Counted from the stretch's first letter, positions 11,194 to 22,690 are shown. The stretch: DNA of 64,000 nt from Phymorhynchus buccinoides (GCA_017654935.2 CM065713.1:10539893-10603892); one strand, 5' to 3'. Notes: generated by a model not told the origin, from the sequence alone. Numbers and translations are program-made.

Positions 11194-11542
11194 CCGTTGG
11201 AATGCGCACGCAGGTGGGGGGGGGAGCCACATGTGAACTGTTTCAGTCAAACTAATGTTTTGTGGTGTTAGGATTCAAAGTAGGCCTATGCACTATGTGT
11301 GTCGATCGAGGGGCGGTGCATGCATGCGTCCCTGGGAGAAGGAAAGAGAGACACTTAAAAACTTTATTACGCAGAGGTAGAGAGATATAGAGGGAGGGGG
11401 GGGGGGGGGTGAGGGTTAAGTTTTAGCAATGCCCCATTATTGTTAGCTCGGGTTAAAGGTTACCGGAGAAAACGGCCCTTGTCCTACAAAAACGGCCCTA
11501 CAAAATGAAAAGTAGGGCCGTTTTCTCAGGTCACGGCTTTAA

Positions 11543-11781
11543 CCCTTTCACCGCCAAAGTCACATTTTAGCACCACAGTGATTTAACACCTATGTCACTA
11601 AAAGGCATCAAACTGGGGTCTATTATCCAAAGACCCTATTGTCTTAGTTTTGGGAAGTAAGGATAGACCTTATTTTATATATGTCACAGAAGAATCCCCA
11701 ATACTGCAGATGGATTTTGTTCTCTACCCAGGTAAAATTTAATGGTAAATTTTGGCTGAAATATGGCTGGCGGTGAAAGGG
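11543..11781. mobile_element. MITE 2 copy A (TTAA target site)
   Basis: The element is 239 bp, flanked by TTAA at 11539-11542 and 11782-11785. Termini are CCCTTTCACCGCCA and TGGCGGTGAAAGGG. TTAA duplication plus a terminal CCC is the signature of piggyBac-type elements. No coding capacity. Copies lie at 34987-35224 and, degraded, at about 29862-30102. Confidence 0.85.
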
Positions 11782-12033
11782 TTAAAGGGGCCGATGCACG
11801 GTGCGTGGGTCGGTATGCGGTAATGGAAAATCGTGGTACAGTTTAGTCTTTTGTAAAAGGACTTTTTTTCATTTATTTTGATTTTGTAAAGGGACTGATT
11901 CGCAAATTAGGACGCATTCGCAAATTAGGACGCATTGGGGCTGGCTCTTCGTGCTGCAACCACGGAGATTAGTTGATCTTTGGGACCACCCCCCCCCCTC
12001 TCTGGTCTTTGGGACCCACCCCCCGTATAGCTT

Positions 12034-12540
12034 GTAGAGTGGCACAGAGGTAACGCGTTCGCCTCATATCCAATAAACCCGAGTTCGAATCTAGGTACAA
12101 ATCACACAAAAACCGCATGAGAAAAAAAAAGGGTGGTGCGCCTCTGGCTGCGACGCGCTCTCTATGTGGGAGCAACCCGAATTTCACAGAGACGCCTCTG
12201 TGACTATAAAGTACCTAATAACTAAGGGATTTTTCCTCTCACTCTGCACTAGGCCTTACGGTCTGAACGTGGAGTCTTTCTTTCGGATGAGACGATAAAC
12301 CGCGGTCCCGTGCACTTAGTGCACTTAAAGCCAGTGGCGGCAACGAAAAAGTTGTCATTTGGTCAAAATTTACATACCCCCCCCCCCTCCCCCTTTCCTT
12401 CCTTATCAGTCACAAAAATCGCTTGCAAATAAAACAATTTTGTTTTTTAAATGGGTGCAATGCGCTCTCCAGGCTGGGAGCAACCCGAATTTCACAGACG
12501 CCTCTGTGACTACAAAGTACCAAATACTAAATTAGAAATA
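12034..12540 (+). mobile_element. tRNA-derived SINE copy A, with internal tail duplication
   Basis: The head carries pol III promoter boxes: a box A near GTGGCACAGAGG and a box B GAGTTCGAATC. The body has the segment GGATGAGACGATAAACCG. The 3' end carries the hairpin TCACAGAGACGCCTCTGTGA in the first tail. Compared with the copies at 48621-49018 and 63122-63480, this one has an extra SINE 3' tail (about 12105-12228) inserted between head and body, so the tail appears twice. Confidence 0.85.
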
Positions 12541-12732
12541 CCCAATGCCAACTGTCCTCAAGTCCTCATAGTCCAGATAATGGGGATGTCTCCTGGGCAA
12601 AGGCTTTTCGGTAAAGGTAAAGATGTGCCCCCTTTCTTACATTTCACAGCTCTCTCATTTTCACACCTGCCTTTCTTACCAAACATTTGAGCAAATTAGC
12701 TTTGTTGAATAATTAATCGCAGTCATGATGAA

Positions 12733-12948
12733 AATGATGTTTTACGTCCTCTCGGTCATAGACACATAGGCCTATGGGACGTTTGTAAATACAAAGATGG
12801 TGGGAACAATACTGGCTGCAATGCCCGGAGGGCAGTGCAACACCAGTAAAGTCCCGAGTTTTTAACAATATAGATAGGTGTAGCGGTAACCACGCCTCGG
12901 TTAAACCTCATCGGCTATGGTACCGCCACATATAAGTATGAATAAAGT
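12733..12948 (+). mobile_element. SINE-like retroposon with 17-bp target site duplication
   Basis: An insert of about 215 bp is flanked on both sides by TTAATCGCAGTCATGAT (about 12715 and 12949). That is a long direct repeat of the kind LINE machinery makes. A diverged inverse copy lies at 19770-19985 and a fragment at 45066-45140. No obvious tRNA promoter boxes are seen. Confidence 0.7.
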
Positions 12949-13078
12949 TAATCGCAGTCATGATAAAGGCCTTTATGACCTATGTAGTGCAGTCACAGAC
13001 TCTATAAGCTCAGACTACCGTCTTGACGAGGTGTGAGAATGGGCTGAAAGAGTTGTCGTTACTGAGGAGAGATGATCA

Positions 13079-13201
13079 ATGGCGGTTAACCGGAGAAGAG
13101 GTGGAAACATTTGTGCAGCTATTGGATGCTCAAATGCACAATATAAAGAAAACTGTGAAGGAAAATATCTTTTTTTTGTTTTCCCAAGAAAAAAAAGGCG
13201 A
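13079..13201 (+). CDS. Probable first exon of a THAP zinc-finger protein
   Basis: THAP domains are C2CH zinc fingers that bind DNA, found in animal transcription factors and in P-element-type transposases. The frame from the ATG at 13079 reads MAVNRRRGGN, then CAAIGCSNAQ with two cysteines four residues apart, then a basic stretch and FFVFPRKKRR. The C-x4-C start followed 18 to 20 residues later by F-x-F-P is the THAP N-terminal signature. The frame runs into a plausible splice donor, CGA|GTAAAC, at 13202. The remaining ligands (the Trp, and the C-x2-H pair) would lie in a later exon, which I could not find by eye. A CTATAAG box lies about 75 bp upstream. It could be a host gene or a domesticated or decayed transposase. 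Confidence 0.5.
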
Positions 13202-13204
13202 GTA

Positions 13205-14425
13205 AACCCTGTTTAATTGTTTTTCTTTTGTGTATCTTTAGCAATTAGCTAGCAAATATATAATTTATCACATCATTATCATGTGCACGACCGTTTCTGA
13301 CTTTCTCACTTCAACTTGACACTTGATTGTAAACAGGCTTTTAGTGCAGCTGAATTTTTTTCAAATGCATGGCCCAGTTCTTTTCCCTGTTTCACGAAAT
13401 ATAGATCTATTTGTTTGAGATGTAAGGAACATTTAGTTGTAATTGTGCACTGTAAAATTTAACTAATTGAACCTCCCTCCTCTGGAAGAACGTCGCACTC
13501 GCAGGCAGCAACGTCTCAGCCTTTTCTACAGGATTAGATCTAGCCGAGGGTGACTAGCCTACCAGCAGAAAAGTTTCTCACTCCAGCAAATACAAAGCGT
13601 CCCAGGATCAAATCCACCAAATATGAAGGATTCCGGTCCACAAACATCCTCGAACAACAGGCTTGAACAGGTCATCAACCACTCGCATGGATTTCGTGTC
13701 CAAGAGTCGAACAATAGGCATATCAATGTATCATAGCTCTTTCTTCGTGCGGCCAACGCAGGCTCTATCGTCGCATTTACATCAGCACTGATCAGATCTC
13801 CTTCTGAGCCTGTGCAAATTACCACATTAACCACTAAAATTAGATTTCACCTTCTCCCCCTCCTCCTCCCCCCCTCCTCCTCCTCCTCCACCTCCTCCCC
13901 TGCGTGTTGCTGTAAGTGGGGCCTGTTCCTTCCCGGCTGAACTGGGAGAGTTAATGGTCTTACTTAGCCCAGTGCAAGAGTTAGGTCTTTCCTTTCTCTG
14001 TTATCTATAGGTACATGCGCACTCCTAGTTCGGTCGCGACAAAAGGGAACCCTTTTCAGTGTCTTTCACTCTTTGGTATTGGCACGTGCGATGTATTGAT
14101 CTTGATCCTGATCCTGAAATGTGCGTTTGAGCATCAAAATCGATGTGATTTTAGATCTAGATCAAATCGAGGAGAATTTGCGTCAGTTCTTCCGCATCAG
14201 TTTCTACGTTGGCAAAAAAACAATTCTGGTCATGAACGGAAGAACTGTGGGCAGAGCACAATAAATAAATAAATGAATAAGAAGAAAAATAGTATAAAAC
14301 TAAAAGATAAATTTTGAAAAAAACCTCAGGTCAGAAATCACAATAAAGCCCATTGATTTGTGTATAGGACATAGATCTGCCCAGCTGGTCTTATTTTTTT
14401 TCTGTCTATGAATCGTAACATATTT
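13205..14425. other. No further exon recognised downstream of THAP exon
   Basis: The stretch contains AT-rich sequence, a (CTC)n-rich patch at 13850-13905 and no frame with a recognisable motif. The 85- and 91-codon frames here look random. Confidence 0.45.
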
Positions 14426-14643
14426 CAGGGCTCCCAGGGACCCCCATTTGGGGGTCTATGAAGTACTTAAATTCTAAAGGACCCTCTAAAAGAATGTGCA
14501 TGGGGTCCCAGGGATGCACTAGAAAAAATATTTTTAGCATTCGCAATGCCACTGGGATCCTCTATCCTGCCTCTAGGACCCTCTATACTGTAAGTGAAGG
14601 AGTCCCTGGGACCCCTTGTTTTGCGGGACGATTGGGAGCCCTG
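14426..14643. mobile_element. Short TIR element, hAT-like ends
   Basis: The termini CAGGGCTCCCAGGGACCCC and its imperfect inverse ending GGGAGCCCTG enclose about 218 bp. A CAGGG start is usual for hAT elements. The flanking 8-mers, ACATATTT and ACATTTGT, match only partly, so the target duplication is doubtful. Non-coding. Confidence 0.5.
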
Positions 14644-14780
14644 ACATTTGTTGAATTATTCTACTGTATTGATTTTTCGAAATGAGCACTTAAACAATTA
14701 TGAACAATAACAATATGAATCAACCTAATACAATCAGATTTTCGCCCCATGAGTTTGAGAATAACTGTTTTTTTATTATG

Positions 14781-14781
<1 letters not shown>

Positions 14782-14873
<92 letters not shown>
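14782..14873. repeat. Perfect (CT)46 microsatellite
   Basis: An uninterrupted CT dinucleotide run of about 92 bp. Confidence 0.98.
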
Positions 14874-14876
<3 letters not shown>

Positions 14877-15149
14877 GTGCTATGTTGTCCTGCCTAGTAT
14901 GATTTAAGTAAACGGTACATTATGCAAAAGTTCTACAAACATCCAAACTATTTTCGTTTTAGTTTACTCTTAGCTTCTACGAATGAGAAAATTGTAAGAA
15001 ATCTGTCGATTTATCTATACAAAGCTTTACGTTTACGATCAGTTATGATATCATGAGATACATTAATTTGTTTATTATAATCAGGTGTAGTTTTGTTTAT
15101 TATGTACCCCCTCCCTGAGGGGCAAAGGCCTAAATGAATAAATCATTGT

Positions 15150-15185
15150 CATTCTCTTCCCCCCCTCTCCCCCCCCCCCCACCAC

Positions 15186-15225
<40 letters not shown>

Positions 15226-15335
15226 AGATGTAGACGTGGACCCCTGCCGATAAAAAAACCACCTAAAAAAATGATTTTCCACTTACACACGCACGAGCAC
15301 GCACGCGCGCGCACGCACGCGCGCGCACGCACGCG
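15150..15335. repeat. C-rich, (CT)n and (CACG)n tracts
   Basis: Poly-C passes into (CT)n around 15189-15222. After 50 bp of mixed sequence comes a CACG/CGCG alternating purine-pyrimidine tract (15285-15334) that could adopt Z-DNA. Confidence 0.9.
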
Positions 15336-15339
15336 TTTC

Positions 15340-15955
15340 CCCAGCCTTTACCTCAATGTGTCCGTTTTACTGAATAATAGGCCTGTAACCAAAGAGGTAA
15401 ATCTTTTGATTCAAACAGATGGGGAACATGGGTGCAAACGTGCGACAGGTGATTAACTTGGTTTGGACGTGGAAGCCATGCGCTGTGACTACACATTAAT
15501 GTTCAGTCTACGCGGAGGACCCCCAGTTTAACAGTCCAGGTACCGCAGGTGATGCTGTTTGGAAAACGATGACAATCACAAGACATACGCTTACTATAAT
15601 TCGTCTAACTGAAGGCGTGCGGTTTAGATCTGAATGCCTAAAAACTTATAATAGTGCATTTTATAATACATGTTAAAAGTAAGTCACCATAGTAAGATAG
15701 TTGTTCCTGCACTTTTTTTAAAATTATTAAATGATTTATTGTTTGCTTAACAGACGATTTGAATGAAGAGGAATCGTTCTTTGCAACAAAATTACAATTG
15801 ATATACCCACTGACTATGTAGTTACTGACACCCTTACAAATGGTAGGTCAAATACAAAACAATACATCATAATCTTCTAGTGGATGAAGGGGTATTAGGT
15901 TCAAGGAAGAAGAAATAAAAAACTATTTACTATTGGGGATGATGACTGATGCTCT
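15340..15955. other. No gene recognised
   Basis: Unique-looking AT-rich DNA with no repeat partner noticed in the window and no convincing frame. Confidence 0.4.
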
Positions 15956-15957
15956 CT

Positions 15958-16090
<133 letters not shown>

Positions 16091-16224
16091 TCATGATGTT
16101 CTTTCCTACATCATACAGCCACTTGCTTCAGAAAACTAAAACTTCGGGTGTTCCATGACAGTTCAATATGCTGTAGAATATTATTTATATGACATCAAGA
16201 ATATTGCTTTGCTTAAGTTTTTCG

Positions 16225-16425
16225 CTAACAGTCGTGGTTCATTGCGTTTTCCCGTCTTATAGGGGTGGGGGTAGTAGGGTTAGGGATAGGGTTAGTATTC
16301 CAAAAAAGGTTAATAAAATGCAGCTTTATGTTTGTTAAGAAAGGCAAAAACGGAAAATTGCAATTAACCGAGAAATGCAGGGGGGGGGGGGGGGGGGCAC
16401 ATCTTTACCTTTACCGAAGATAGTT
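16225..16425 (+). mobile_element. Single arm of the TTAGGG-bearing foldback family
   Basis: The segment GGGTTAGGGATAGGGTTAG followed by AGTATTCCAAAAAAGG, GCAGCTTTATGT and a poly-G run matches one arm of the element at 61325-61760. Here only one arm is present, so it is a solo half or a truncated copy. Confidence 0.65.
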
Positions 16426-16712
16426 TTTACAATATAATCCACACATACATAGCTGATAAATCTTGTCCGTTTTGTAACAATGTAACACAAAATGAGATAC
16501 ACTTAGCTCACGAAAACAAGTAATTACAAAAGTATCTATGTACTTAAACAAAAGTCTTGTAGTTGGAAATCAGTCTTTCTGAAAGTTAGAAATTGCACGA
16601 TGTGTTTCTCTGAAATGTTTATTTGTCACAATTGTCATGGGCCAGAGGCCTAAACATTAAACCCTTTTGACTTTGATTCTCTCTTTCTCTTTCATGTCAT
16701 GAACATTTTTAA

Positions 16713-16876
16713 ATGTGCAGTGGTCAGAGACAGACCTGCATAGAATGCTGTTTTCCTGCTGTGGCCAGTCCATCGCCTGAGGTGGCTTTAAAAAGACCAG
16801 CACCGTCACATGATATGGCGTACCAATGCCAGTTCAAAGGAAGGGAAAATGGACCCAGTCAGGAAGAACTTACAGT
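16713..16876 (+). other. Possible exon, unidentified
   Basis: After a pyrimidine-poor lead and TGTGCAG at 16718, an open frame reads CIECCFPAVASPSPEVALKR and continues to a possible donor (CAGTG|GTAATA near 16878). It contains several cysteines but no family I recognise. The frame closes soon after the candidate donor. This is a guess based on splice-like signals. Confidence 0.15.
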
Positions 16877-17013
16877 GGTAATATTCACTAAATAAACATT
16901 TACTGACAACTCTTATATATACTACTCAACAAATGTTAAGTACCACTTTTTCACAAGCGCATAAAACATTGTAAAGAAGAGGTACAAAACTATTGTTGAT
17001 CTCTGTATGCGTA

Positions 17014-17371
17014 CATGGATGCTACTCTTTCATTTTTACACTGATTTCAGTATTTTAAATTTTCCAAGAAACTGAACTTAAGTTTTTTTCAATTCATCAA
17101 AAAGAAAAAAAATGACCACAAGCGATTTGGGGCGTTTTGAACTTAGTCTAGTTGTTCTATCTTGGAAGATTACAAAGGCAATGTAATAATTTTACAAGGC
17201 TTATCAGACTCAAACTGTCTCTGTCTATCATTTTAACTGTCTGTCTGTCTCGTTATATCTCTCTCTTAAGTTGCCCCCCCCCCCCCTCCTGAATCGTCCA
17301 ACGGGGCTCTGCCCCTGTACCCTACCAGGGCCATGGGTCCCTGGACCCCTGCCTTTCAAGTTGCACCCATG
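17014..17371 (-). mobile_element. MITE 3 copy A (CATGGGTGC termini)
   Basis: A 358-bp repeat matching 61939-62275 in inverse orientation. Ends are CATGGATGC and GCACCCATG. It includes a constant block around CGTCCAACGGGGCTCTGCCC, the inverse of the CCCCGTCGGACGATTC block in other copies. Partial copies lie at 61180-61330 and 30115-30180. Non-coding. Confidence 0.75.
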
Positions 17372-17389
17372 GTATAGAAAATTAGCATT

Positions 17390-17765
17390 AACGGGTGACC
17401 AGATGTTTTGTGTTGCACATGAACTTATGTTTTCTTCTGTAGACATCCCGAGGCTTGTGTACTGAGCAATAAAATATAGGGACCGTTTAGTAAAATCATA
17501 GACTTTTGAAATGCATTCAGCATACTGTTTATTGAGGACAGTTGGTGTGTTGGTGAATGCTGTAACATTGTTTATGCATTAACATTGAATGTGACGAGGA
17601 CCGTTTTCATGGCATACCTCCAGTAAACTGTGTTTTGAATGCAGTTTAAAAGTCCATGATCATGTTTTATAAAATGGTCCTTATATTTCATTGCTCAGTA
17701 CACATGCCTTGAGATGTCTACAGAAGAAAATATAGGTGCATGTGAAACACAACACATTTGGTTAC
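17390..17765. mobile_element. Foldback element with ~110-bp arms
   Basis: The left arm (about 17390-17505) and right arm (about 17658-17765) are imperfect reverse complements sharing GTGTACTGAGCAATAAAATA-like sequence and TTTTCTTCTGTAGACATC. The loop is about 150 bp. It directly adjoins MITE 3 copy A. No coding content. Confidence 0.75.
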
Positions 17766-17769
17766 ACTA

Positions 17770-18530
17770 TGTGCCCATGTTCGTGTCTAATTATGATACG
17801 CATACAGAGATCAACAAAAGTTTAGTAACTGTTCTTCACAAGACCGCAAAACCAACATGGCTGATCCAAATCATTTTATTTATTATACACATTTAAGTCA
17901 GTTATTTGTGCACAAAATACTAAAATTTCATTGCATTTTCATTATTAGGTTTGAAGCATTAGCTCAACAAGTAACGTTACCCCCTAAGTTAACAATCACA
18001 AATCGCAGCTTCTCAAAATGAATTAGTCAAAATCGCGTTGTCCACCCAAACCGCAATGCACTGTAGTCATGCAGGGCGCAGTTCTTCCAGGCTTCCTTCA
18101 CATCTTAGGGGGTTCATGAGACATCATGTACATTGTTTGCCTTGCCAAAAACAGTGGACACACCCAATTGTGACCCGTTTTGAGTACCATACTTTTGTGA
18201 CTTTCAAATTTGGGGGTGGCGTTGTTTGTTCATCCACTGTATCTAAAGTAAAAACGCGAATACGATAACATTTGAGATTTGAGTATACACGTTATTGAAT
18301 TACTTCACTGAAAAATTTATGATCATTTGGCTAAGCCATCTTTCTTTTGTGCGTTTGTGAAAAAGTCTTACTTAACTTTTGTTGAGTGATAGATAAGAAT
18401 TCGCCAAGGCGAACTGAAACAATCTTACTTTAATATCGAAAGTCGTAAACATAAGGGGGCGTCTAATCTCCAAGGTTGCTAAATTTTGGTCGTTCACTCC
18501 TGCGTTAGTATTTTCATGTGTGGTTGTGCA
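17770..18530. other. No gene recognised
   Basis: AT-rich sequence without a repeat partner or a motif-bearing frame. Confidence 0.4.
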
Positions 18531-18531
18531 C

Positions 18532-18535
<4 letters not shown>

Positions 18536-18562
<27 letters not shown>

Positions 18563-18631
18563 CATGTGCGTGCGTGCGTGTATGCGTGCATGTGTGTGTT
18601 TCCCATACCACAATGCATTCCCTATCGCAAT

Positions 18632-18726
<95 letters not shown>

Positions 18727-18755
18727 GCACACACACACACGCGCGCGCGCGCGCA
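18536..18755. repeat. (TG)n, (CT)n, (CA)n and (CG)n compound microsatellite
   Basis: TG/TGCG repeats (18536-18600), then CT repeats (18638-18726), then CACA and a CGCGCGCG run (18728-18755). Confidence 0.95.
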
Positions 18756-19765
18756 CCTTCAAACACGAAGGAGCTTGCAATAATGACATTATTTTTATAT
18801 GATTAAATACTACATAGTTTTATAAGTCTATATCGAATGTTTACAGAGTAATACAGATGTTATTTGGTGTGTGTGTGGCATGTGTGCTTGTGCGCGTTTG
18901 TGTGAGTCATTTCAGATGGCTTCATCAAAAGAGGACGGGACTGCATCATCAGAAAGAGACACAGCTGTCACTTCATGTTGATTTGTGGAAAAAAGGGAAT
19001 GGCGTTCATCTTTAATACAGAAAAGTTTATTCATTTAATTTTCTTTTATTTCCGTATGCTCTTGCAGAAATGTTTAGACTTTGTCAAAAGTTTCATTCTA
19101 AATTACTCGACTTTAAAAAAAAATGTCTGCTGAAAGTTATAATTGTAAATTTAGGCCTGGTTTCAAATTTAAAAAATACATAACTTTCATGTTAAATTTT
19201 GTTCGAAAATGTCTTGATATTCACCTCAGTTCTGAAAATCAAATAAATATTTCATTCCTTGTTATGAACAGATTCTTTATTTTCTATAATTTCAAACTAT
19301 CTCAAGGCCAAATCACAGGATTGTCATTTAGTTTGTTTTGTTTTTCTGTTTGTTTTAAGGGTAAATAATAGCTACCATTTCTAATTGATTTCAAGTTGCT
19401 TTTACAATATTTTCACTTGGTCCTAGCAACAACAACAAAAGTTAGTTTCAAATTAAATGAAAACTGTCACGAATCCTGTCGTTCATGTTTGTTTTCACAA
19501 TTTGTTTTAATAATAATCAATGCTTTTAGTTACCTATCTTCTTAGTGTTTAAGTCACAAAGAACTACAATGTTTCATCAAAATAAATTGTAAGAAATTTT
19601 ATTTTAGAAAAGCATTAAAAATCGTTACTATTTGTAATTGTTTTCTGTAAAAATAAAGAATATTATAAACAATTCAAGCTTACTTTACGTGGGTTTATCT
19701 TCTTCAGAAAGGTTTATGCACAGTTTGATTTCGTTGTAACATTTTATCAATATTTTATCATTATT
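18756..19765. other. AT-rich, no gene recognised
   Basis: About 1 kb of strongly AT-rich DNA. An 81-codon frame at 19123-19368 has no recognised motif. Confidence 0.4.
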
Positions 19766-19769
19766 ATAC

Positions 19770-19985
19770 ACTTGTGGCGGTGCCATAGCCGATGAGGTTT
19801 AACCGAGGCGTGGTTACCGCTACACCTATCTGCATTAATAAAAAAAAATCGGGACTTTACTGGTTTCGTAATGCCTCCGGGCATTGCCTCCAGTATTGTT
19901 CCCACCATATTTGTATTTACAAAATATTAATGTTCCATATGTGTCTGATTCAGATCAAGAGTACGTAAAACACTATTTTCGTGTA
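19770..19985 (-). mobile_element. SINE-like retroposon, second copy
   Basis: Inverse copy of the 12733-12948 retroposon, about 85% alike by eye. Shared landmarks are GCCGATGAGG(T)TTAACCGAGG, GGTTACCGCTACACCTAT and ATCGGGACTTTACTGGT. It reaches GTACGTAAAACACTATTTT at its far end. Confidence 0.7.
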
Positions 19986-19989
19986 AATT

Positions 19990-21340
19990 GTATATTGTAG
20001 ATTAAGCCCTATGTTGTTTAACATTCTATGCTGTTTTATTTCTAAATGTCGTGTTGAATTAATACCACTTAGGCATCAGATATTTTTTAAACTGCCTTTC
20101 AAAAAGGTTGCCTACATAATTCATATTTCAAATCCTTCCGACAAAAGAAATACTGCGATAGTATAAAAATATAGTTACAAGAATATGTTTATCACAATTT
20201 TTTCATTTGACCTGTTTCACCATAAAATGGTTTCTTTAGCATTTCATATGAAAACGTATATCATCATTTCTATTGTTGATTTTTGTTTTTGTTTTTCTTA
20301 AATACTATAAACGTTTTGCCTCATTCAGTGTGTATTATTTTTTCGAGTGTCAATGTTTTTAGTGAAAAATTAAAAATTAAGTATGGAAAAGAGGTTCACG
20401 GAGGCCCCAAGGTTTTAAGAAAAAAAGATGATATAACAATAAAAATCATTCGCAACATAATTATTGAAAGATCATCTGTGTGTTTATTAAGCAACGAGTG
20501 CATCTACATGCATTCACGTGTGTGTGTGTGTGTGCGCGCGTGGTGTGATGTGTGTGTGAAATATATGCCTGACAACGCTTCTGTGTAATGCAATAATATC
20601 TCAATCTGTGGGTGCCAACGGTTCTAATGGTTCAGGCGGGTGGACAGATATGAGTTGAGCCTTGTGCTGTTTCAAAGCGTCTGTGTAATTAATATGTGAC
20701 TATGGTCAGGAATGTGTTTGGGTCTTATGGCGCTTGGCAAATGGTATAACAATCTTGTGTAGTGGATCCTTTACTGCTTTGTGCTATAAACAAAGTGCGT
20801 CTAGGACTGCATCATTATACATCCCGGTTAGTAAAGGGACTAAGCTGGCACTGTCGGGACAGGAGACCTTTCTAACAGTTCTTGTTTATAATCAGATCAG
20901 TAATGTAGACTCAAACACTTAAACAATCTTGTTACATGGAGGTCGTCTATATGGCTTGTCATGTCAGTGAACTAACGTCATGGGTGTCATCATTGGGCTA
21001 TCTAGAACGGATTTGTAGTTCCATTATCAGTTCCATATCTTTAACATCATGCACTGATCATCTGGGATTTAAAAAAAATCCACCATGGGGGTTTTAAAAA
21101 AAAAAAAAACCTTTATATGGCATGCCATTAGTGGAACTGTCATGACAGGCATTGACGTCAGCAGATGAGATACTGTTATGTCACGTTTTGCCTACTCCAT
21201 TTCTCACTGGACATGAGCACACACGCACGCACACACGCACACAGATAGTATTATGACCCCAACAACTTCAAACTCGTCCTACAACAGAATGAGTAAAAAA
21301 TTCTATAAATTATGACGTTTGTGAACCTTGACCACAGAAA
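19990..21340. other. No gene recognised
   Basis: AT-rich sequence with a short (TG)n patch at 20518-20560 and a CACACGCACG patch near 21220. No recognised coding frame. Confidence 0.4.
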
Positions 21341-21347
21341 ACATTAA

Positions 21348-21880
21348 AGGTGGACCCTGACGATGAGGTTTTTTGCAAGAAACACGTCGAGAAAACACAA
21401 TGATCAGAACACTCACTTTGCTCTGGTTTCCCTATAAATCAAACCGTCAAAACGGGCGACTCCTCCTTGGCGGAGATGCCTGCGAAAAGAAAAGCCATTT
21501 TATATGGGGTAGGGTGGAGGCCACTCATTGTGGTTGAAACTTTTTATTTTGTTTATAGTGCAGTAAAAAAAAAAGACGAGAAGAAGCTATTCGATTGTTG
21601 TGATTTTTAAACTATATAATGTACCAAAAAATAATAAAAATGCTTGTATTGTGAAAATTTCGTGTAAAACGATTAAGTCTAAACACATGCCTTTTCTTTC
21701 ACTGAAAGAATTGGACTTAAGCCCTACAGCACTCCCACCAAGGATGAATCGCCGATTTGACGGTTTGATTTCTATAGGAAACCAGAGCAAAGTGAGTGTT
21801 GCGATCTCTGTAACAGAGGATGTTTTCCTGGAGACCTCGACGTGTTTCTTGAAAAAACCCTCATCCTTCAGGGTGCCCCT
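21348..21880. mobile_element. MITE 4 copy A (TTAA target site)
   Basis: The element is 533 bp, flanked by TTAA at 21344-21347 and 21881-21884. Its arms (about 150 bp each) share CAAGAAACACGTCGAGA, CACTCACTTTGCTCTGG and TCAAACCGTCAAAACGG in opposite orientation, enclosing an AT-rich centre. A second copy at 38141-38705 also has TTAA on both sides. TTAA specificity fits piggyBac, Kolobok or Sola3 machinery acting in trans. Confidence 0.85.
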
Positions 21881-21884
21881 TTAA

Positions 21885-22600
21885 TACCTTCTATAAGTTA
21901 TAAACTGTCAGATTTAGCAAACCGCCTTTAAAAGAACTGAAATAGAGCTTAAGATATTCAGTGAAAAGAAAATACTGTTTTGACCGTTAAAACCGTTGTT
22001 TGGGTGTATATCAGGATGCACTTAGGTGTACATCAGCAGCTCTTTTGTCAAGATTATTGATTCAGTTCAGGGATTTACATTCTGCCAGATAAAACTGGTG
22101 TGTTTGATGTTTTGGACGGTTTTTGACCGTTACAAACGGTTATTACAACACTAACTGTGATTTTAAAAAAGTACTATCACTCTACAATCAGATTTTACAA
22201 ATAACGCACCAAATTGCATTAAAATTGGTTGAATAGTTCTTGAGATATTCAAAGTTAAAGATAAAACCGTTTTTGACGGTTAAAACGGTTAATTGTATTA
22301 ACAACAAACATATTGACACTAGTGACACTGTCTAACAACCAAATAATCACCAATCAGATAAAAAATTAATAACTTCCATAAAACTTCCATAAAACGTGTC
22401 TTCTGACACTCAAATGGCACCCTAGATGCGCATCTCAAGTAAAGGGACATAATCAGGGTTGTTGTCCTCACATCCCAAATAGGGAAAATTGGTAAGTTGT
22501 TCCTCTCCCTATAGAAACTCTCTGGTTTAAAGAGCAGCCACAGCGGGTCACAGCGACCCAGAAAAAATCAAGGGACGTAACCGTGGCGCGTCACGAGGTC
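21885..22600. other. No gene; clustered AACCGTT/AACGGTT motifs
   Basis: Between 21980 and 22295 there are repeated ACGGTTTTTGACCGTT-type segments, at least three pairs, each next to TGAGATATTCA-like or GATTTAAA-like sequence. They look like diverged tandem units of about 120-150 bp. No coding frame. Confidence 0.45.
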
Positions 22601-22639
22601 TTTAACATATTTCTCTCTATTATTCCAGTTCAAAACACA

Positions 22640-22690
22640 ACACGCGCACGCGCACGCAACTACACACACACACACACACACACACTCACA
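22640..22690. repeat. (CA)n microsatellite
   Basis: A short CGCA tract followed by a 27-bp CA run. Confidence 0.9.

Noticed and set aside
12034..12105. tRNA gene
   Set aside because: Box A and B are present but no cloverleaf could be traced, and the head continues into a SINE body.
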